Part shown: in pieces, positions 58,830 to 64,000 of the stretch | Layout of the letters: each line of letters opens with the position of its first letter | How positions within the stretch are numbered: the stretch's first letter is position 1 | Assembly (NCBI GenBank): GCA_028820655.1 | Contig: JAPPIK010000032.1 | Span: forward strand, 120,250-184,249 | Source of the DNA: Candidatus Poribacteria bacterium | GTDB taxonomy: Bacteria; Poribacteria; WGA-4E; JAJDTR01 | Reading direction: 5' to 3' | Length of the DNA: 64,000 bases | Position numbers and translations under genes: made by a program | Notes under the pieces: generated by a model | What the model saw: the letters and a program-made list of their open reading frames with translations, nothing else | Database searches by the model: none | What the model was told of the DNA's origin: nothing

Positions 58830-61010
58830 TCATCGTATCACTGCCATTTTTCCCAACTCGCGCACATACTGCTTATTGCGGGAAACGGAGAGGACGTAAA
58901 GATACACGCCAGTCGCGATTGAGCGGTTTTGGTTGGATTCAAGATCCCAAACGAAGCGACCGGCTCCTATCACATCACGTATCAGGTCTGAGTGAACCAC
59001 ATCGCCGGAGGTTGTGAGAACATCTAATTCAATTTCGTCGACAAGCTGAAAGTCCGGTATTGCGAAATCGAACGTTATTCGCGTTTCTCCAAGGGGAAGC
59101 GGGTTTGGGTAGACGCGGACTCGCGAGACTTTCAATTCGTTAGATTCTATCTTGCCTTCACGAACGGTTAGATGATATGAATCGAGGGCGTTGAAGCCAG
59201 CGCGTGATTCGACAAGAATGAACAACGCTTCGGATTTGACGGGACGGAACACGATATGCTGGTTGGTCAGTTCCGTAGTGACTCCATCTACTATTTTCCG
59301 GCCGGACCCGTCAAGCAGAGACAGCTTGAATTCAACATCATGAGGAACGTCGGTCAGCGTGATAATTATCGCGTCCCCGATAACCGCATCAAGGCGGTAA
59401 TAATCGCGCCTATCGTCCGCATTGAAAAGGAAAGACTCGTACCTTTGGTCGAGTTCGATAGGATGGGCAATTTCAGGATTGTCATTTGGTTCGTACGTAT
59501 CTCCAAAAGACACCAAGAGCGGAATTAAACTCCCTTCTGCGCCTATGTTCGTTATAGAGATTCCGGTTGGTGATCCATCGTTCGCATTGGTGTTTGGACG
59601 GCTCGCAGGCGTGAAAGATATCTGATTGTCGTTCGCCGAATATGCAGCCCCATCGGTAACAAATCGAATATCGATCTGATCCGGATTATCCGGGTTCACG
59701 CCGCGGTGTTTCGGGTCGTTCGGATCTTCCAGCCAGATTTGCCCGGCAGCATCGAAGTGTGCGGTCGAAGGACGGAACACAGTCTCGTCTATGTGCCAGA
59801 TCAGAATCCCGGATTCAGGCAGGTGTGTGTCAAACATAGCGCCGGATTCCCGATTCCGGTTCTCGATAAGGAAGAACTCGCTGCTGTTGCCCAATGCATC
59901 CACCTTGCCGGGGATATCGATTTTGAACAGCACGTTGTGAGACGGTGGCAGTTCAAAACTTGGGACAGACAATTGCGTCGCGGTTTCCACAACGTCTATT
60001 GGCTGAATCCATCCGTGCCGGCCGGTTTCCGGACGTGCGTCGAAATCCCATTTGAGGTAACCGATGATGTGACTGGGCTTCAGACCGTCCCCGATTCCAT
60101 TAACCAAATCGCCTTGATAAGGCCCAGAGAAGCCCATCAATCCCCATTTGTGGTCATTTGGGTCGGTGAAAGGCGTACCGTAAACGTCGGGCGCGCCGAA
60201 ATCGTGGAAGAACTCATGAAAGTATATTCCGAGGTGAGGTTTGGCAAAACTGGGTTCCTCCGCCACGATTGAGGCGCTCTCAATTCGCACGCCATCAAGA
60301 ACGGTGTTCACCCCTCGCACGAGAATTGACCAGATATCTCTCGGCTTCAGGGTCGAGGCTTCATCGTCCCCCGCGTGGATGATGATAATGTGGTCGACGA
60401 CGCCGTCTTTATCGCGGTCATATTGCGAGAAATCGACAATAGGATCCACCGCGATGCACGCCTCCCGGGTAAGTTCCCTGCACTGCGCCTCGCTTATTCG
60501 TCCCTCTCCGTAATATGCCATCGGTTTTGGCGCGCGAACCCATCCGTCACCCTTCGGAATGACTCCGCCTGCGGGTCCAGGCTGCACGTCCATCTGGCCG
60601 TAAGAGACTTCATAGTAGTAGGTTTTCAGTGAAACCTCCTCCTCGCCAAACAGGTATCCGTTAATCTCGGCACCGCTTCGAGATCCGGGTTGATCGGAGA
60701 AATCAACCTTTATACCGAGGATGTATTCCACTCCATCCGGCTGTGGCAAAACCTGTGTGCGAACAAAGCAACAACCTTCAAGAGCGCGTTGAAACTCCCT
60801 GCTGCTTTCCGGCCGCTTGGATCTAAACTCCCCGGTGGCAGGATCCTTGTCGAAGAAGAGATAGGGGTTCGGCGGGGCGGCGTGGCAGAAGGCATTGAAA
60901 ACTAAATAAAGCGGTATGGATAGGAAGACGGAATTCGCGTGGTGTACGGCGAGCCCCAGCCGGTACGTCCACGATTCGCTCTTGAATTGTTTAGGGCGTG
61001 GTTGTTTCAA
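58830..61010 (-). CDS. Secreted M6-type metalloprotease with C-terminal FlgD-like/sorting-like domain
   Basis: 726 residues. A hydrophobic signal region (HHANSVFLSIPLYLVFNAFCHAAP) precedes an M6 (immune inhibitor A) protease domain with zinc site HEFFHDFGAPD near residue 265 (HExxHxxGxPD), GLMGF and DGVVDHIIIIHAGD. A Ca-binding-like region and a pre-peptidase-type beta domain follow (DTYEPNDNPEIAHPIELDQ), then a C-terminal domain with RVYPNPLPLGETRI and IATGVYLYVLSV, which looks like FlgD-type Ig or type-9-sorting-related tails. The start is TTG with AGGAG nine bases upstream. It would degrade extracellular proteins. It stands alone. Confidence 0.8.
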   Translation of the reverse strand: MKQPRPKQFKSESWTYRLGLAVHHANSVFLSIPLYLVFNAFCHAAPPNPYLFFDKDPATGEFRSKRPESSREFQRALEGCCFVRTQVLPQPDGVEYILGIKVDFSDQPGSRSGAEINGYLFGEEEVSLKTYYYEVSYGQMDVQPGPAGGVIPKGDGWVRAPKPMAYYGEGRISEAQCRELTREACIAVDPIVDFSQYDRDKDGVVDHIIIIHAGDDEASTLKPRDIWSILVRGVNTVLDGVRIESASIVAEEPSFAKPHLGIYFHEFFHDFGAPDVYGTPFTDPNDHKWGLMGFSGPYQGDLVNGIGDGLKPSHIIGYLKWDFDARPETGRHGWIQPIDVVETATQLSVPSFELPPSHNVLFKIDIPGKVDALGNSSEFFLIENRNRESGAMFDTHLPESGILIWHIDETVFRPSTAHFDAAGQIWLEDPNDPKHRGVNPDNPDQIDIRFVTDGAAYSANDNQISFTPASRPNTNANDGSPTGISITNIGAEGSLIPLLVSFGDTYEPNDNPEIAHPIELDQRYESFLFNADDRRDYYRLDAVIGDAIIITLTDVPHDVEFKLSLLDGSGRKIVDGVTTELTNQHIVFRPVKSEALFILVESRAGFNALDSYHLTVREGKIESNELKVSRVRVYPNPLPLGETRITFDFAIPDFQLVDEIELDVLTTSGDVVHSDLIRDVIGAGRFVWDLESNQNRSIATGVYLYVLSVSRNKQYVRELGKMAVIR

Positions 61011-61418
61011 TATGTTGTGCTCCTGTCTTCAAAGCATCTGCCCCTGATATGGAGAGGATGATTTAAAGACGCAATATCGATAAATTCAACGTGAATTAGG
61101 GACACTGTGATGACAGGTCATCCTGCATGGCTTTTCAAATTCCTGTTAGACACGCGGGTTCCAAGTTTCGGTTCATTCTAATCAGTTGCCGGTTCGGTGT
61201 CAATATGATTGTTCTCACCTGACGCAAAGTGAAAACGAAAGCCTTATAGAGGCAGAAAAATGTCTCGGTTCGATCGGCGCGCAACTCCTGGCGGAGCTCT
61301 CATTTTTGCTTGCATTCGCGTCTCGCATTCTGCAATAATTACGCGACTTTGGTACAATAACGCTCGCAATTATATTGATAACGGATTCACGAAAGGTTGT
61401 CTCGCGAAAAAGTAAAAC
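61011..61418. other. Non-coding region between divergent protease and PHP genes
   Basis: About 400 bases with no gene. A GATGA-cagg-TCATC dyad lies near 61112 and a promoter candidate near 61349. The track ORF 61215-61544 on the minus strand overlaps the PHP gene and is a shadow. Confidence 0.5.
61349..61376 (+). promoter_or_regulatory. Weak promoter candidate for the PHP gene
   Basis: TTGGTA (61349-61354) and TATATT (61371-61376) at 16-base spacing, 42 bases before the ATG. Both boxes are only partial matches. Confidence 0.35.
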
Positions 61419-62189
61419 ATGTTCACCTACGACTATCATATTCACACCAGACTTTCCCCGTGCGCCGATAAGCACCTTAGTATTGACATGATCGTCCAGA
61501 TTCAACAGAGCCGCGGGATGGAGGAAGTTGGGATTACCGACCACGACTTTAGCTACGGCTCCCGAACCAAGAACATCGATCGGGCGCGAAAAGCGATTGA
61601 CGAGTGTGAATCATCTATCGTCGTCCGGTTGGGGGCGGAATCGCACATGCTTGAATACCGGGTGCCATCAATCGATATCCGCTTCGCGGCGTACTTCGAT
61701 TATATCTTGATGGCGCCAAATCATTATCATTTTCGCGGCGTGGCGCGTCCGACGCATCTGATGGATCCGAGGAAGGTAGCCGTGCACGAGCTATATATGT
61801 TTGAAGCCGCGATTGCGTGTCCCATCACGGACGTCGTTGTGCACCCGTTTGTTCTGTCGCCCGAGGTTTTCGGTTTTTCCAAAGAGGGATTCTCGGAGTT
61901 CGGGCGTGAAGTGATGGACTACCTTGATCAGAAGCGGTTGATAAATCAGCTCGACGCGGCATCGCAACGCGGCATTGGTATCGAGATTAGCCCCAAGTTC
62001 ATCAAATACAATCAGCCGCATCTCGTCGAGTTTTATCAACTGTGTTTGGACCGAGAGGTGAAATTGATGATCGGCAGCGACGCGCACAATGCCCAGCAGT
62101 TGGAGGAGTTAGTGATGCTTGAGCCGGTACTGAAAGAGTTAGGGGTTTCGGAGGAGTGCCTGTGGCGGCCACGGGAGTGGCAGTGGTAG
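61419..62189 (+). CDS. PHP domain metal-dependent phosphoesterase
   Basis: 256 residues of the PHP (polymerase and histidinol phosphatase) fold. Metal ligands are visible as YDYHIHTRLSPCAD, GITDHDFSY, GAESHML, VVVHPFVLS and IGSDAHNAQQ. It probably removes phosphate from a small molecule or nucleotide; the substrate is unknown. The start has a weak ribosome site. No operon partner is obvious; 150 bases separate it from the next gene. Confidence 0.88.
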   Translation: MFTYDYHIHTRLSPCADKHLSIDMIVQIQQSRGMEEVGITDHDFSYGSRTKNIDRARKAIDECESSIVVRLGAESHMLEYRVPSIDIRFAAYFDYILMAPNHYHFRGVARPTHLMDPRKVAVHELYMFEAAIACPITDVVVHPFVLSPEVFGFSKEGFSEFGREVMDYLDQKRLINQLDAASQRGIGIEISPKFIKYNQPHLVEFYQLCLDREVKLMIGSDAHNAQQLEELVMLEPVLKELGVSEECLWRPREWQW

Positions 62190-62335
62190 GCGAACTGCTC
62201 CTGAACCGAAGGCAACGCTAAACACTCGGTCTGGGTTGCCTCTTTGAAATCAATATACTCAATTTCGCGGAATCTCTGCCGGTAGTTGGGTGTGGAATGC
62301 GGTGCAGAAGATTCTATGAAAAGGAGTGAAAAGCC

Positions 62336-62920
62336 ATGAAGTATCAACACACGTACAACACAATTTCAAGGTGTGTGCTCATCTTTGCCGTTCTGAGCAT
62401 CTGCATCATTCTTGCCTCTTGTGACGAGAAAATCACTTTAGATCTCGTTGAGCCGGAACCTACCAAAGACACCACGGATAATACGACCGGGGAGATGATG
62501 CCGGTACAACCGATTGCTCTACCGGGACTTCCAGCCGACATCACCGGTTACAACCAATGGCTGAAGCTGAATGCCGAACCGATTCCGCCTGTAGCTGGAA
62601 GCGATCCGCACCGCGGTACCAAGGATGTGTACGTGAATCAGGAGCGCGATGTGCTTGCTCCGGCCGGACGACAGCAGTATCCGTACCCGGATGGGAGCAT
62701 TGTAGTGAAAGAGTCACGCTCTGACGCGGGTTTTATCCGGCTTGTTGCCATTATGCGGAAGAAGGCGGGTTCCAATCCCGGAGGAAATGATTGGGAGTAC
62801 GAGGAGTACATACGCCGCGATGCGGATTCCCCTTTCCCAGGTCCACTGACAGGTGCATTCTGCCAACGTTGCCACTCGGACGCCAGGGACCGGGACTATG
62901 TGTTCACGGTGCTTGAATAG
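62336..62920 (+). CDS. Cytochrome P460-like haem lipoprotein
   Basis: 194 residues. A lipoprotein signal peptide ends at a lipobox (IILASC, Cys 29). The C-terminal half resembles the cytochrome P460 domain: VYVNQERDVL, YPYPDGSIVVKES, VAIMRKKAGSN, DWEYEEY and a single c-type haem site CQRCHSDARDRDYVFT near residue 178. P460 proteins bind a haem cross-linked to lysine or simple c-haem and act on hydroxylamine or NO in nitrogen metabolism, but many relatives have no assigned role. GGAG precedes the ATG. It is likely anchored in a membrane facing the periplasm. The flanking genes do not explain it. Confidence 0.75.
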   Translation: MKYQHTYNTISRCVLIFAVLSICIILASCDEKITLDLVEPEPTKDTTDNTTGEMMPVQPIALPGLPADITGYNQWLKLNAEPIPPVAGSDPHRGTKDVYVNQERDVLAPAGRQQYPYPDGSIVVKESRSDAGFIRLVAIMRKKAGSNPGGNDWEYEEYIRRDADSPFPGPLTGAFCQRCHSDARDRDYVFTVLE

Positions 62921-63022
62921 GAGGAATCCGCAGACATCCGATTTTGCCGCACGTTTGCGAAAATTCGGAGTTGTGTGCTTGCGTTCATATACACCCTCCT
63001 AACTCAATGGAGAATTGAATAG

Positions 63023-63808
63023 ATGGCGGAGGCGCTCCGGCTTGTTCCCCAACCTGACCTGGCGGGTCGAGTGAAAGCAATTCAGGATGACGGCTTTGTG
63101 TATTTCCCAAGCGCAATGAGTTCTGCTGAAATTGCTGAACTCCGCTCTGCGATGGATCGCCTGGAAGACGTTCCCGAATACTTTGATAGGGTACACGAGT
63201 CTTGGTCGAGGCACTTTAACAACGCCTTTAATCGTGACGAGGTTTTCTTAAAGTACCTTGATAAACCGGGAATTATAGAGTTGGCGGAAGAGATTCATGG
63301 CGAGGATTGCCACGTCATCGGGATGACCGCGTGGATAACCGGTCCGGGACGTCCGGAACAAAAGCTGCATGTCGATTATCTGCCGATTAGCCTACCGGAG
63401 GATATCTTGGCGGATCCGCGGGTGAATATCCCCGTCTTCATTACTACTGCCCACTTCTATCTTGATGATTTGTATGAAGAGCTGGGTCCAACGAAATTTG
63501 TGCCTGGCAGCCATCTGTCGGGGCGTGGACCGGGAGGCGACACCGAGTGGAAGACCGTTGGCGAACACAGCATTCTCTGTAAAGCCGGCGATGTCGTTAT
63601 GTTCCGGAGCGAAGTGTGGCACCGAGGGTCTGCGAATACCAGCAAACAGGAACGATACTTGCTTCAGGTTCATTATGCTCAACGAATGATCACACAGAAA
63701 TTTCCGCCGTATTTGAACAGGTTTCAGTTCGACGAGGAGATTCTGACTCGGTTGACTCCGCGGCAGCGGCGCTTGCTGGGCGAACACCGCTCCAGCAACT
63801 ATGATTGA
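63023..63808 (+). CDS. Phytanoyl-CoA dioxygenase (PhyH) family protein
   Basis: 261 residues, the third PhyH protein in the window. HxD is in QKLHVDYLPI near residue 115, the distal histidine in SEVWHRGSANTSKQERYLLQ near 198, and the 2-oxoglutarate arginine follows (ERY). TKFVPGSHLSGRGP is the usual loop. GGAGA lies ten bases before the ATG. The core is distinct from the other two copies, which suggests family expansion with different substrates rather than recent duplication. The reaction (hydroxylation of a small molecule) is inferred from the family. Confidence 0.86.
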   Translation: MAEALRLVPQPDLAGRVKAIQDDGFVYFPSAMSSAEIAELRSAMDRLEDVPEYFDRVHESWSRHFNNAFNRDEVFLKYLDKPGIIELAEEIHGEDCHVIGMTAWITGPGRPEQKLHVDYLPISLPEDILADPRVNIPVFITTAHFYLDDLYEELGPTKFVPGSHLSGRGPGGDTEWKTVGEHSILCKAGDVVMFRSEVWHRGSANTSKQERYLLQVHYAQRMITQKFPPYLNRFQFDEEILTRLTPRQRRLLGEHRSSNYD

Positions 63809-64000
63809 GAGAGAACTAATGCGTGAATGCGTGCTGAGTGAGTCCCGCGAGAGAATAGACATCCTTCTAAAATCCATATACTTACAGTAGTCTCGGCGGC
63901 TGGAGCAACTATGCCGTTTGGCAATCTGCCGAGCATCGTCTCAACTTCACAATCGCGGGGTTCACATTCCATGTTTTTCCATAGTTGCGATGTTTGCCTC
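63809..64000. other. Right-hand end, no gene recognised
   Basis: The last ~190 bases hold only a 23-codon ORF from ATG 63819 and a GAGTGAGTCCCGCGAG stretch loosely like the dispersed GAGATCC-type repeat. Nothing supported. Confidence 0.4.

Noticed and set aside
1-64000. Search for tRNA, rRNA, tmRNA and CRISPR arrays
   Set aside because: No gap contains T-loop GTTCRA with matching stems, rRNA-like blocks or evenly spaced repeats with unique spacers; the repeats found are palindromic and irregularly spaced.

Overview
The window looks like chromosome from an uncultured marine or sponge-associated bacterium, most like Candidatus Poribacteria or a related lineage. This is inferred from gene content, not from a marker gene. 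The signs are three phytanoyl-CoA-dioxygenase-like (PhyH) genes, many PQQ-type beta-propeller proteins, DUF4159, DUF6785-type and DUF1080 proteins, a kelch protein with a WGAIKK-type tail, and many short palindromic repeats between genes. No rRNA, tRNA, CRISPR array, insertion sequence, integrase or origin was recognised.

Layout. 0-1.4 kb: end of a 2-oxoacid:ferredoxin oxidoreductase operon (korA partial, korB). 2-5.4 kb: a metal module, a P1B-4-like metal ATPase and a ZIP transporter, behind a good promoter. 5.5-13.1 kb: an enolase-superfamily enzyme, a DUF4159 protein, a DUF6785-like membrane protein, a PhyH oxygenase and an aspartoacylase-like hydrolase. 13.2-18.9 kb: two exported PQQ-propeller proteins separated by a repeat-rich spacer, then an Rpn-type PD-(D/E)XK nuclease. 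18.9-25.9 kb: a tightly packed set holding an acyl-adenylating ligase, a propeller protein, an aldehyde dehydrogenase, an iron alcohol dehydrogenase, another propeller and a HemW-like radical SAM protein. It reads as a carboxylate-to-alcohol reduction module.

26.2-30.5 kb holds the most striking locus. A promoter and a terminator/antiterminator-like leader precede two DUF488 genes and a 928-residue protein that fuses a dual-OB-like N-terminus, a full RecQ helicase and a C-terminus resembling phage Gp157. The three genes are translationally packed and form a candidate nucleic-acid-directed, possibly anti-phage, system. 30.5-38.5 kb: a PQQ propeller, a kelch protein, a HAD phosphatase, a PaaK-like ligase, a soluble aldose dehydrogenase-like lipoprotein, a flavin-dependent-halogenase-like enzyme and a second HAD protein, a possible small-molecule cluster. 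38.5-42.7 kb: tandem repeats, then a TRAP-TAXI importer with a DUF1080 gene inserted between its receptor and permease.

42.8-50.8 kb is a minus-strand block of metabolism: SDR, dipeptide-epimerase-like enzyme, class II FBP aldolase, polyprenyl synthase, two sister alcohol dehydrogenases and an M28 peptidase. 51-56.2 kb on the plus strand: PEP carboxylase, a GH32 fructosidase and a PhyH oxygenase. 56.3-61 kb on the minus strand: YjbQ, an FAH-family hydrolase, a small membrane protein and a secreted M6 metalloprotease. The right end carries a PHP phosphoesterase, a P460-like haem lipoprotein and a third PhyH gene.

Several ORF-track starts are TTG or GTG codons shown as M. Where a Shine-Dalgarno sequence or signal peptide favoured another start, the coordinates given here differ from the track. 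Family assignments are from reading the sequence, without database searches.
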